Origin: Pirellulaceae bacterium
GTDB taxonomy: Bacteria > Planctomycetota > Planctomycetia > Pirellulales > Pirellulaceae
Direction: 5' to 3'
Assembly: GCA_029243025.1 (NCBI GenBank)
Contig: JAQWSU010000015.1
Coordinates: 49,913-113,912 of the forward strand
Length of the DNA stretch: 64,000 bases
Numbering within the stretch: position 1 is the first letter of the stretch; every line of letters begins with the position of its first letter. The notes beneath the pieces were generated by a model that was not told the DNA's origin, did no database searches, and saw nothing but the letters and a program-made list of their open reading frames with translations. This document shows, one piece after another, positions 8,694 through 16,692 of this stretch. The position numbers and the translations under genes are program-made.

Positions 8694-9773
8694 ATGATCT
8701 TTCGTAATTGTTTTTGTCGTCATGGGATTACTTTCAATATCTTTCTGGTTTTCGTGGTCGTCGCTTTATTGAAAGGTTCGGCCGTTGCGACTGAACTCGG
8801 TCAGGTGGCGGTGACTTGTGATGGCCGCTCAGAGAACCAAATAGATAAACCAGGGGCAGGCAAGCCAAACCGAAACCCATCCGTTTGCGATCAGACGCCC
8901 GGTGATGCTCATCCCACCGAAAGCGTGACGTTTCGGAAGCAGGACGATGGGGTCGATGTTTGGGTAGGAAAACAGCGGGTTGCAGAGTTTGTCCACACAG
9001 AAGATCCAGTAGGACGACCGTTTATTTCCAACCTTCACACGCTTGATGGGATTAAGGTCACTCGAAACTATCCGGTGAGCGAGGAAGATCAACAGGACCA
9101 TCCGCATCATCAAGGTTTGTTTCACACATTTTCACAAGTGAACGGAATTGACTATTGGCACATGAAGGGTGTTACCCGTCATCGCCGCTTCCTGATTGAA
9201 CCAACAACCGGATCGGATTCGTCATTTGCTACCGAAAGCGTCTATCTGGATCGCGACGGTAAGACCCCACTCCTCAAAGAGGTGATTGTCTACTCCTTCT
9301 ACGTGACAAAAATTGGCTTGTTGATCACGGTGAATGCGACGATCGAAGCGGAAGCAGAGCAAGTTGTTTTGGGGTCGAAGGAGGAGGGCGGATTCGCGGT
9401 TCGTATGTCGAGTGACTTGCGGGTTGAGTCCGGTGGAAAGATGGTTGACAATCAGCAGCGTCGTGGAGGCAAAGAGATTTGGGGGAAAACCGCTCGATGG
9501 GTGGATAATTCAGGAAGAAAAGAAAATCGCTGGGTTGGTGTGACCATCCTCACGCATCCTGAGGGTTGGGGTTCCTATTATTGGCATGCGCGTGATTATG
9601 GATTGGTAACCGCGAATCCGCTAGGGCCGCTCAATAAGGCACCGGATCGCAGCTTGAACAAGGGAGAAACACTCAACTTTAAGTATGGTGTTTTGGTTCA
9701 CTCGAACGAAGACAGTGATGAATATTCTCCGACTCAAGCGCAAGTGGAATACGAGCGACTGGCAACACCCTGA
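8694..9773 (+). CDS. Secreted DUF6807 (PmoA-like) family protein
   Basis: A 359-residue protein with a hydrophobic signal (FNIFLVFVVVALLKGSAVAT, about residues 15-34). The diagnostic segment is YPVSEEDQQDHPHHQGLFHT around residues 125-144, the histidine-rich motif of the DUF6807/'methane oxygenase PmoA' family, with later conserved pieces such as WGKTARWVDNSGR and LTHPEGWGSYYWHARDYGL. Despite the PmoA label, this family is not part of methane monooxygenase. It is abundant in planctomycetes near sugar-catabolism genes and its activity is not settled. The insert at about residues 40-75 looks low in conservation. It is a single gene, convergent with the minus-strand cluster that follows. Confidence 0.83.
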   Translation: MIFRNCFCRHGITFNIFLVFVVVALLKGSAVATELGQVAVTCDGRSENQIDKPGAGKPNRNPSVCDQTPGDAHPTESVTFRKQDDGVDVWVGKQRVAEFVHTEDPVGRPFISNLHTLDGIKVTRNYPVSEEDQQDHPHHQGLFHTFSQVNGIDYWHMKGVTRHRRFLIEPTTGSDSSFATESVYLDRDGKTPLLKEVIVYSFYVTKIGLLITVNATIEAEAEQVVLGSKEEGGFAVRMSSDLRVESGGKMVDNQQRRGGKEIWGKTARWVDNSGRKENRWVGVTILTHPEGWGSYYWHARDYGLVTANPLGPLNKAPDRSLNKGETLNFKYGVLVHSNEDSDEYSPTQAQVEYERLATP

Positions 9774-9937
9774 GATAGGAGTGTAACGAAGATTGCGTTT
9801 TTTCTTCACGAATCGTTCGCGGAGTCGATGGCATGCGGTCCGACCGCGTTGGATGGTGACGTTGGCCGTAACACGATCGTGTTGATTTGTGCGTGGAATT
9901 CACATCACTTGCAACCCGCTTCATTTTGATTGAGTCG

Positions 9938-11167
9938 TTAGGCTGCGGCTAGCCGAAAGCGTCGCCGCAGATGCTGGATTTTGCGGTGCAACCGCCCCTT
10001 GGGCTTCTCAGCTTTTCTTGTCGGTAATCGTGTGATCTGAGCCTGGATCGCTTGAATCAGGTCCTCTCGGCCGATCGATTGAAGGCCCTGGATAACTTCA
10101 GGCATGGTGAGATAGTCGTAACGCGCTTGAATCTTGATGTTGTCAACCATTTTCGGGGTGACTTCGTTGTGCTGAAAGGTGGTGAAACGGTGTAGTCTCT
10201 TCGCGATTAGCAGGCCGATCATCGTACGGACGCACTTTTCGCATCGAGAACAATTTGCTTCGTGGGGAGAGGAGGTCCACCAACCGTGGCAAACTTGCAG
10301 CGTGTTGAAAGCAGGTTCCCATTCGGCGATCATTCGAATTTTGTCTAATCGGGCAACCTGAGCTTGCATGTGACTGACTTGCACGGCTGCGGTTGAATAT
10401 TGGATGTCGAGCAATGGATGGGATCCGTGCGGGACTTGCGTTGTGCCTTGCTCTCCTACCGACCCGATCAGAGCGTTGCTGAGGTAGCTAGGTGATGCGA
10501 TAAGTGGGGCGAGGAATGCTCCGCTGTGTGCGGCATAATAAAAGGCCCCTCGAAACGGATGGAGTTGTCGGATGTTTGTATCGAGCCGGATGACATCGAA
10601 ACCGATTTGGTTGCCTAGTTTTTCGAGTCGTTTCGCCTGTGCTTCATAACGGGCACGCATAAATGACGACTCGTTGCCATGAGGGCGATCGAGGAAACTG
10701 AATCCAAACGCATAGAGAACTGTCTGAATTGAATTTGGATGCTGAAGGGGGAAACGACGTCGGTTTTCGGCAAGCATTGCCAATGCATCGACGCCGCCTG
10801 ACATAAGTGCCACCGTGCGACGTTGACTTTCAGGTTTGCTGTACCGCAGACCTTGCGTCGGTTCGATTTCTATGTTGCCGCAGCGCTGGTACCATGAATT
10901 GAGTAATTTGGACGCTTGACGAAGTCCATTAGCAAGTTTTTCATCGAGTGTTCCATCAATTTGAACTCGACGCTCGCCTTCCCAAACTGCAATGGGTAGG
11001 CCTGGCAGAACAAATGCTTCGGGTAACGCTTCGAGGTGTGCAGCGAGAGGGGGACCCGCTTCGTAGTAAATCTCGACGGGTGGTAAATAACAGTCCTCGT
11101 ACACGAATCTCGCCTCGATGCGAGCTCGATCCCCTCTCGTCTGCCGCTTGATGTTTTCGATTCGCAC
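9938..11167 (-). CDS. QueC-like PP-loop ATPase with four-cysteine cluster
   Basis: A 409-residue cytoplasmic protein. At residues 119-132 VALMSGGVDALAML matches the PP-loop (SGG-x-D-S/A) of adenine-nucleotide alpha hydrolases, which adenylate a carboxylate or amide. Cys293, Cys306, Cys309 and Cys312 (CHGWW, then CSRCEKCVRT) form a C-x12-C-x2-C-x2-C cluster resembling the zinc site of QueC-type enzymes. It is longer than QueC (about 220 residues), having a 110-residue N-terminal domain of unknown role and a basic C-terminal tail. No queuosine-pathway partner lies nearby; it is the last gene of a minus-strand set with ATP-grasp proteins, suggesting a different ligase or amidation step. The start is GTG, with GGAAGG about ten bases upstream. 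Fold assignment good, function inferred. Confidence 0.75.
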   Translation of the reverse strand: MRIENIKRQTRGDRARIEARFVYEDCYLPPVEIYYEAGPPLAAHLEALPEAFVLPGLPIAVWEGERRVQIDGTLDEKLANGLRQASKLLNSWYQRCGNIEIEPTQGLRYSKPESQRRTVALMSGGVDALAMLAENRRRFPLQHPNSIQTVLYAFGFSFLDRPHGNESSFMRARYEAQAKRLEKLGNQIGFDVIRLDTNIRQLHPFRGAFYYAAHSGAFLAPLIASPSYLSNALIGSVGEQGTTQVPHGSHPLLDIQYSTAAVQVSHMQAQVARLDKIRMIAEWEPAFNTLQVCHGWWTSSPHEANCSRCEKCVRTMIGLLIAKRLHRFTTFQHNEVTPKMVDNIKIQARYDYLTMPEVIQGLQSIGREDLIQAIQAQITRLPTRKAEKPKGRLHRKIQHLRRRFRLAAA

Positions 11168-11407
11168 TTTTGATCAACCTTCCGGATATGCAGGATAGGG
11201 TCTCGGAAAGATTCGATCTTGCCGGTTTCTGCGTTCGATCGCCTACGCCTGGCCAATGGAATTTCGGCGATCTTGTGGGAAAAAGTTGGGCTGTTTACAC
11301 CAAGGCTGAAAACCTGAATTTGTCATTGGTGTTGGCAAGTGGGGGTCGAATGGACTTGCTGCTTAACCTGCTTCATGCAGACCTGCGTGGGCGAAAATGC
11401 CGCGGCG

Positions 11408-12334
11408 TTAGGCCGACATCGGGGGATGGCGAGGCCGTGTTTGGGGGGGCTGCCCCAGGTTCTGCATTGGTTGAGTATCGTTGGGTCGATCGATCCCCTG
11501 CGATGATGGAACGATCTGTGGGGCGGTTGGATTTAAGCCTTGTTCTGTCCACTTCAGCTGACTTCTTCGGGTTCGTGCTCGGATCGCATTGTTAGTTTTC
11601 CAGCTTTCTCGCGTCACATAGTCACGGCGATGAAACAGATGAACGGCCACCGCCCGATGGCGAATTTGTTTACCATAGATACCGGAGTTTACTAAGCGTT
11701 CACCCAGTTCGCGGTCCAAGCCACCGTACTTCATCTCTTCATTGAAACCGTTGATCTTCACGACGTCCGCCCGCCAAGCGGAAACGTTGTGTCCATTAAA
11801 GGTCGGGCGCGTTGGTGTAATCTGATCCATGTATCTGGCAATCTGCTCGTTTCGAGTCAGTCGAAGCAGCTTGCGGTTCCAGCCAAGACCACGATGGCGC
11901 AACCAATTTCCGTCGAAAGCATCACCGGTTTGGATCGACTCTTGATTGATCCGTTGACTGAGTTGTTTTGGCAAACGAACCACGCCACCTGAGAGAAATC
12001 GGCCCGGTTCCGCGAGAGCGACATGTTTTGCCAGAAAATCTTGCCGGGGCAAACAATCGCCGTCCGTAAACAGCAGATACGGACAACTTGCTTTCCTTAT
12101 GGCCTGGTTCAGTATCTGGCACTTACGAAATCCTCGGTCCTCCTGCCAGATGTGATGGATTGTCAGCGGGCAACGGGCACGTAATCGATCAATGGTTTCA
12201 TGCGTCCTCTCATCGGATCCGTCGTCCGCAATCACGAGTTCGAAGTGGCGGTAGGTTTGAATTTCGTACCCCCAAATTACCCGCTCAAGCCAAGCGGGAT
12301 GGTTGTACGTTGTAATAATGACGGAAACTTTCAT
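11408..12334 (-). CDS. Family 2 glycosyltransferase
   Basis: A 308-residue GT-A glycosyltransferase. The N-terminus reads KVSVIITTYNHPAWLERVI with IADDGSD at residues 35-41 (nucleotide binding), and TDGDC at 90-94 supplies the metal-binding DxD equivalent. YGGLDRELGERL at 203-214 resembles the C-terminal Glyco_transf_7C motif (GG-x-D-x-E) seen in galactosyl- and hexosaminyl-transferases, which carries the catalytic base. The last 60 residues are basic and proline-rich and look unconserved. There is no membrane helix. ATG follows GGAG at normal spacing. It lies 53 bases after the keto-acid cleavage enzyme gene, likely cotranscribed. Donor and acceptor are unknown. Confidence 0.87.
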   Translation of the reverse strand: MKVSVIITTYNHPAWLERVIWGYEIQTYRHFELVIADDGSDERTHETIDRLRARCPLTIHHIWQEDRGFRKCQILNQAIRKASCPYLLFTDGDCLPRQDFLAKHVALAEPGRFLSGGVVRLPKQLSQRINQESIQTGDAFDGNWLRHRGLGWNRKLLRLTRNEQIARYMDQITPTRPTFNGHNVSAWRADVVKINGFNEEMKYGGLDRELGERLVNSGIYGKQIRHRAVAVHLFHRRDYVTRESWKTNNAIRARTRRSQLKWTEQGLNPTAPQIVPSSQGIDRPNDTQPMQNLGQPPQTRPRHPPMSA

Positions 12335-12387
12335 GATGTCTCCATGGCGTCAGCGAGACCAGTCGAAAAACGAAGCGATAGCCCAGG

Positions 12388-13239
12388 TTAACTAGCCAGG
12401 GGGAGGTCCATCGTGCGGCTCGTTTGGATACCGATGATCTCCCGAGTCTGCTCGGCCGTGGCAAGCTCACGTCCGGCTGCACAGGCGAGCTTGGCAACAC
12501 GCTCAATTAAACCTGCGTTCGTTGCCAGTTTTTTCGTTTCCCAGTCGTAATAAATGGCATCTTCTAATCCGACTCGTGCGTGCCCCCCCATGGTGACAGC
12601 TAACGAGTTGATGAAGAATTGAAACCGTCCGATACCGGTCGCGGCCCAGGTTGTTCCTTTGGGAAGTGCTCGAACTACGGTGCAAAGGTTTTCAGCGGTG
12701 GCACTCAATGTGCCAAGAGATCCCAGCAGGATATTGGCGTAGAACGGAGGGTCGATGAAACCCTTTCGAATTAAGTAATGTGCGTAATCGACCATGCCCA
12801 GATCGAAGATTTCCATCTCGGGAATGATTCCTCGTTGTTTCATCGCACTCGCTAATTGTTGCACCATCTGAGGGTCGTTGATCGAAGCCTGTTTGGGGAA
12901 GTTTAGCGATCCAAGCGTGAGGGAACCCAAATCAGGAACCAGTTGTAGCACTTCACTCCGTTGCCAGAACTCACCATACACACGGCCGCTGCATGACCCT
13001 GAAATCAATAATTCAGGACACTCATCACGCACACCGTAGAAAATCTCACCGTAGATTTCCTTCGTATAGGTGGGGGTCTCGTCAAGATCTCTCGCATGAA
13101 GATGAAGGATTGTGGCGCCAGCATCACGGCAACGTTTGGCATCCGCAATGATTTCTTTTGGCGAAATGGGCACATGCGGTGTGTCCTTCTTCATCGGAAT
13201 CATTCCAGTAATCGCGGCGTTGATAATGAGTGGTTCCAT
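12388..13239 (-). CDS. Beta-keto-acid cleavage enzyme (BKACE, DUF849)
   Basis: A 283-residue zinc enzyme of the Kce/BKACE family. Members condense a beta-keto acid with acetyl-CoA to give acetoacetate and a new CoA ester. Zinc ligands are visible: His46 and His48 in ILHLHARD and Glu226 in GGHARVGLEDAIYYD, matching the HxH...E arrangement of 3-keto-5-aminohexanoate cleavage enzyme. Length is typical (270-310). The family is functionally diverse, so the keto acid cannot be assigned. An AAGGA precedes the ATG. It sits between the glycosyltransferase and the ATP-grasp genes on the same strand, which is unusual for a family normally placed in catabolic operons. Confidence 0.9.
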   Translation of the reverse strand: MEPLIINAAITGMIPMKKDTPHVPISPKEIIADAKRCRDAGATILHLHARDLDETPTYTKEIYGEIFYGVRDECPELLISGSCSGRVYGEFWQRSEVLQLVPDLGSLTLGSLNFPKQASINDPQMVQQLASAMKQRGIIPEMEIFDLGMVDYAHYLIRKGFIDPPFYANILLGSLGTLSATAENLCTVVRALPKGTTWAATGIGRFQFFINSLAVTMGGHARVGLEDAIYYDWETKKLATNAGLIERVAKLACAAGRELATAEQTREIIGIQTSRTMDLPLAS

Positions 13240-13295
13240 GCTTGATCCTTTGCTCGATGAAAGGTAGGCGGAAGTGGGATGTAGGGAGAGCTGCC

Positions 13296-14381
13296 TTAGG
13301 CTGCTTCGCCTTGGGGTTTGGCCGGAGTACAGGCTCCAAGCAGTTTGACAAGCCGCGGATGTAATTCAAAATTTCCAGCGGTTAGATACATGCCCGCAAT
13401 TGCTGCATAGCTTCGGGCAACAAACGGTGTCGTGTAAGCGGTACCTTCTCCCGTAGGTTGCGAGAGGTTTGGATAAGGGTTCGCTTCCCAGACCACAAGT
13501 TTTCCGTCCGGGGTGTAACTGTAATCAAAGGCCACTAAATCAAGTTGAAGTGCACGTCGCACTGCCTGTAGCGTTTCGTGATTGGGATCGGGTTGCTCTA
13601 GGTAAGCGATTTCTTCTGATTGGGTCGAACGGTTATGGATACGCTGTGCTGCGTGGACTTCCCAATGGCGAGAAACGATTAAGTGTCGAGGAACGCCGTA
13701 ATCTCCCGCGGCGACGTAACGATATTTGCGATAGTGACCATCTCCTGGATCACGCACATCGATGAATTCAGCGGCGGCTGGACAAGCAAACTGGTCCCAA
13801 GGAACTCTCGCCAATTCAGTTCGGTTATGGACGAGGCATGTGGGAGCCGAATGCTTGCGGTCTTCGCGGATGATCAATGGAAAGCGAAGGTCTTGCGAGC
13901 GTTCGGTAAAACCTCTCGGATCGCTCACGCGGATTGCACGGGGCACGCGCACCTCAAGTTTTGAGATGATTCGTGCTCCCGATGTTTTGGTTGCGCGCGA
14001 AAGATTTTGAACTGGATTAATAATTGCTATGCCGCGTTGCTCACATTGCTGTTGAAGCTGCTGTAAGCGTTTCCATGATCCTCTCGGCATCCAGTCTTCC
14101 GCCGGATCCTGAAGCCAGGGTGCGCAAACCAGATAACGCGACCAGTCGATTCCGTAAAAAGGCAGGAGTCGTGGTTCGAACAAGGCACGTACGGAAGGCA
14201 CTTCTGATTCAAGCCAGTTCAGTAGATAGTCATGGAAATGAGGATTTCTGGCGCTGTGGCGGAGAATTAGGAATCGGCGATCTGTGCTGCGATGTCGTCG
14301 ATTTCGCAAGGCATCAGATACTGCATACGGTCCGTACAGCATTGTTCCCTTGACTCGCATTCTTAATTGGCGCGCTGTCAT
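13296..14381 (-). CDS. ATP-grasp ligase-like protein, paralogue 1
   Basis: About 360 residues, with the layout of an ATP-grasp carboxylate-amine ligase. Numbered from an upstream ATG at 14420, PLIIREDRKHS is at 181-191 (ATP-binding lysine/arginine region), AAEFIDVRDPGDGHYRKYRY at 216-235 (adenine and substrate contacts), and FDYSYTPDGKLVVWEANPYP at 298-317 (metal-binding Glu and Asn). I prefer the ATG at 14381 because it overlaps the stop of the preceding gene as ATGA, a classic coupled start. Two other genes in the window encode clear relatives (14378-15559 and 20280-21491). Members of this fold join an acid to an amine or similar via acyl-phosphate. The substrate is unknown; the family is not one I can name. 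Confidence 0.8.
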   Translation of the reverse strand: MTARQLRMRVKGTMLYGPYAVSDALRNRRHRSTDRRFLILRHSARNPHFHDYLLNWLESEVPSVRALFEPRLLPFYGIDWSRYLVCAPWLQDPAEDWMPRGSWKRLQQLQQQCEQRGIAIINPVQNLSRATKTSGARIISKLEVRVPRAIRVSDPRGFTERSQDLRFPLIIREDRKHSAPTCLVHNRTELARVPWDQFACPAAAEFIDVRDPGDGHYRKYRYVAAGDYGVPRHLIVSRHWEVHAAQRIHNRSTQSEEIAYLEQPDPNHETLQAVRRALQLDLVAFDYSYTPDGKLVVWEANPYPNLSQPTGEGTAYTTPFVARSYAAIAGMYLTAGNFELHPRLVKLLGACTPAKPQGEAA

Positions 14382-15559
14382 GTTGGGATTGTCCCTCCCG
14401 CTGTAGTCAAGGCGGTCCATTGCGAAGGGCTTGATCGGCTCTCCTGATCAATCTGTTTGGCACGAGGGCTTACCTTTAAGAATTCGTTTAACCGAGATGG
14501 AATGTCGAGTCCCGCTCGGTCAAGGTACAACTTGAGTGTTGCAGCCATAGCTCGTTCAATAGGTGGAATCAGGTGTTTGCGACCGGGGGCTGTGGGGATG
14601 CCCAGCCCGGGCAATACATTAATCTCCCAGACCACTAACTGTCCTTGTTGATCCAGGCTGTAGTCGTAGGCAAGGAAGTCCAGCCCGAGGCCGCGGCTGA
14701 CATGTTGCAGCACCTCGTGGTGGGGATCCAGACTGTCAGCGTACGCGATTTCCTCTTGGATCGTCTGTTCATTGAGGACCCGGGACCCGCTGCGGACTTC
14801 CCAGTGCTTTGAGATTTGCAGTGTATGAGCCACTCCGGTCGCGCCAATCGACATGTAGCGATACTTTCTTACCAGCCCGTCAGTCGGGCTACGCACATCA
14901 ATGAATTCGACCGCGATTGGCTCAGCAAACTTTTCCAGAGGGATCTTTTGGACGTCTTCCGGTTGTCGCACTAAGAAGACGGGACTCCATCCGCCGTGTG
15001 CTAAATCTTCACGGACTAACAGGGGGGGATTCAGCCCTTGCAAGTCTCGTTGAAAGCCCGCGATGTCCGTGATCCGATGGGACCAAGGTGTACGAACACC
15101 CAGATGAGCGATCTTTCGTCCACAGTCGTGCTTCGATGTGCTCAATAAATGTTCGGGGCGATTGATAACAGGCACACCGTGGGAATCGGCTGTTGCGGTC
15201 AACGCGATCGCTTGCTGACGAACGCGACGTGAACGGTACAGCAGCGTATCGGGTACCCAGGGAACGACAAGTGAGTACTTCGACGAATCTCGAAGGTTGC
15301 AAGGCAACAGGCGTAGCTCCAACGCCTCACGCACTTCTGGAAAACATTGGGCTGTCCAAGTCAAAAATGACTTGTAATAACTGGGGAGTCCGCTTTGATG
15401 ACGTACGATGGCGATTTTTCGATCGGATCGAACGTAACGCCGATTGCGGAGAAAGTCCCGAGTTGGCACCGTTAGCCTTCGTAAGCCGTTTTCCAACGGT
15501 TTCGTCAGCTTTGACAGGGGCGAACAACGTTCAGTGCTGTAAGGTTTTTTTGCACTCAC
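14378..15559 (-). CDS. ATP-grasp ligase-like protein, paralogue 2
   Basis: A 393-residue relative of its downstream neighbour. It shares the segments NPPLLVREDLAHGG, AVEFIDVRSPTDGLVRKYRY, SKHWEVR, ADSLDPHHEVLQHV and FLAYDYSLDQQGQLVVWEIN, in the same order and spacing, so the whole ATP-grasp core is conserved, including the acidic and Asn metal ligands near the end. The N-terminal 40 residues are basic and variable. The start is GTG. Its stop overlaps the ATG of paralogue 1 by four bases, implying translational coupling and probably equal dosage of the two proteins, perhaps acting in sequence or as a heterodimer (inference). The GNAT gene lies 71 bases upstream. Confidence 0.8.
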   Translation of the reverse strand: MSAKKPYSTERCSPLSKLTKPLENGLRRLTVPTRDFLRNRRYVRSDRKIAIVRHQSGLPSYYKSFLTWTAQCFPEVREALELRLLPCNLRDSSKYSLVVPWVPDTLLYRSRRVRQQAIALTATADSHGVPVINRPEHLLSTSKHDCGRKIAHLGVRTPWSHRITDIAGFQRDLQGLNPPLLVREDLAHGGWSPVFLVRQPEDVQKIPLEKFAEPIAVEFIDVRSPTDGLVRKYRYMSIGATGVAHTLQISKHWEVRSGSRVLNEQTIQEEIAYADSLDPHHEVLQHVSRGLGLDFLAYDYSLDQQGQLVVWEINVLPGLGIPTAPGRKHLIPPIERAMAATLKLYLDRAGLDIPSRLNEFLKVSPRAKQIDQESRSSPSQWTALTTAGGTIPT

Positions 15560-15630
15560 GAGAATTCCGTTTCGTGATCAGATCTCGCTGTTGAGGAAAT
15601 ATTTTCTTCGATGTTTCGTTCCTTGCGAAC

Positions 15631-16182
15631 TTAAGCAGTTTTTTGCAACCAGTCGCTGCAAAACGTATAAATCGCTACTTGGAACTCCTCTCCCGGAAAT
15701 CTCGCGTCATTGCTGGCTCTGCCTAGAATCTCCCAGCCCCGGCGGCGAAGCAGTCGGACCATTCCTGGTGAAGCTTGTCGGACCGCATGTTGAGCTCCTT
15801 GTGAAAAGGCGGCTTCATCCTGGACATCGAGGATTCTTTTGCCGAGCCCTTCTCCCTGCATTGATGGGCATACGACAACTCGGTCTGGAGAAGCAACGGG
15901 ACCAGGCAGCTTCACACCATGGCGTTGGTACTCTTCGGCCTGATGAACGTCGTCCAGGCTCGCGTGTATACTCAACCGTCCGGCAGCAACAATCTGCGCG
16001 TCGCGATTTCGAATTACCCAATGTTGGCAGTGGCTGTCAATCGGATCTCGCCAACCTTCCGCGCCGAAAGCATCAGCACTGAGTTTGCCAGTGGCGTTCC
16101 AGACGCGGGCACGAAACTGACAGATTTGTGCGATTGACGGTGAATCAGAAACTTCGTCTAGTTTGAGGAAACTCTGGCTCAT
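15631..16182 (-). CDS. GNAT-family acyltransferase
   Basis: About 183 residues from an internal ATG (MSQSFLKL), which removes an unconserved, basic leader of 29 codons. The pattern of a Gcn5-related N-acetyltransferase is visible: WVIRNRDAQIVAAGRLSIH (beta strands), then PDRVVVCPSMQGEGLGKRIL, where QGEGLG is the acyl-CoA pyrophosphate-binding loop (Q/R-x-x-G-x-G/A) and is followed by the helix LDVQDEAAFSQGA. The C-terminus, from MVRLLRRRGWEILGRA on, fits the last strands. It probably acylates an amino group of a small molecule or amino acid. Placement directly before two ATP-grasp genes suggests a role in the same pathway, but this is inference. Confidence 0.78.
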   Translation of the reverse strand: MSQSFLKLDEVSDSPSIAQICQFRARVWNATGKLSADAFGAEGWRDPIDSHCQHWVIRNRDAQIVAAGRLSIHASLDDVHQAEEYQRHGVKLPGPVASPDRVVVCPSMQGEGLGKRILDVQDEAAFSQGAQHAVRQASPGMVRLLRRRGWEILGRASNDARFPGEEFQVAIYTFCSDWLQKTA

Positions 16183-16692
16183 AGATCGTCCACTTTCGAT
16201 CTCGCAATAGCGGGATAGTGACCCTCGAACAGATTCGCGGAGAGTAGGTCGGCAACTGGATCCGGTCAAGAGCGATGTGATTCAGCCGCCGAGGGTCCGC
16301 CTGATCGTTGGTAAAGGGGGACGGAACCGGGCTGTCGGTGGATTGGGGGATGCTGGATTGGGGGATGCTGGATTGGGCGAATGCCTGCGCTTTTCCTGTC
16401 GTCCGTCATAGCCCATGCTCGGACTGACGCTCCGGTGGAAATTTGATTTGCAAAGTCGACTGAATTTGGGCGAGCCAACCTGGCTGCTTCCCCTGTCTGA
16501 TTGTGTCACCCAGATTGTGTCGCCTCGCATGATTTCTTCACGGTTGAGTCTGAACCAAAAGGCGAACCGGGCTGATCAGGGTGATTCTTGGCAATCGGTA
16601 AGGTTTGTCAATTCACTTTGAGTCGCTGAAAACGGGGGATGGGTTGAACCGCAATGCAGGTCACCGTCGATGCGCATCAAGGATAGGTGAAC
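16183..16692. other. Intergenic region with a short tandem repeat
   Basis: About 510 bases between the glycosidase stop and the GNAT start, both minus-strand genes. Nothing resembling a conserved protein is present. The notable feature is the 15-bp repeat at 16340-16384. The spacer is long enough to hold a separate promoter for the GNAT/ATP-grasp/BKACE/glycosyltransferase set. Confidence 0.45.
16340..16384. repeat. 15-bp tandem repeat, about three copies
   Basis: GGATTGGGGGATGCT occurs twice in perfect tandem, then a diverged third copy (GGATTGGGCGAATGC). It is G-rich on the plus strand. It lies in the spacer upstream of the GNAT gene. If transcribed from the minus strand it would be C-rich. 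Function unknown. Confidence 0.85.

Noticed and set aside
8271..8723. A 150-codon minus-strand frame across the spacer before the DUF6807 gene
   Set aside because: It overlaps the start of a well supported gene, has no recognisable motif and no ribosome site.
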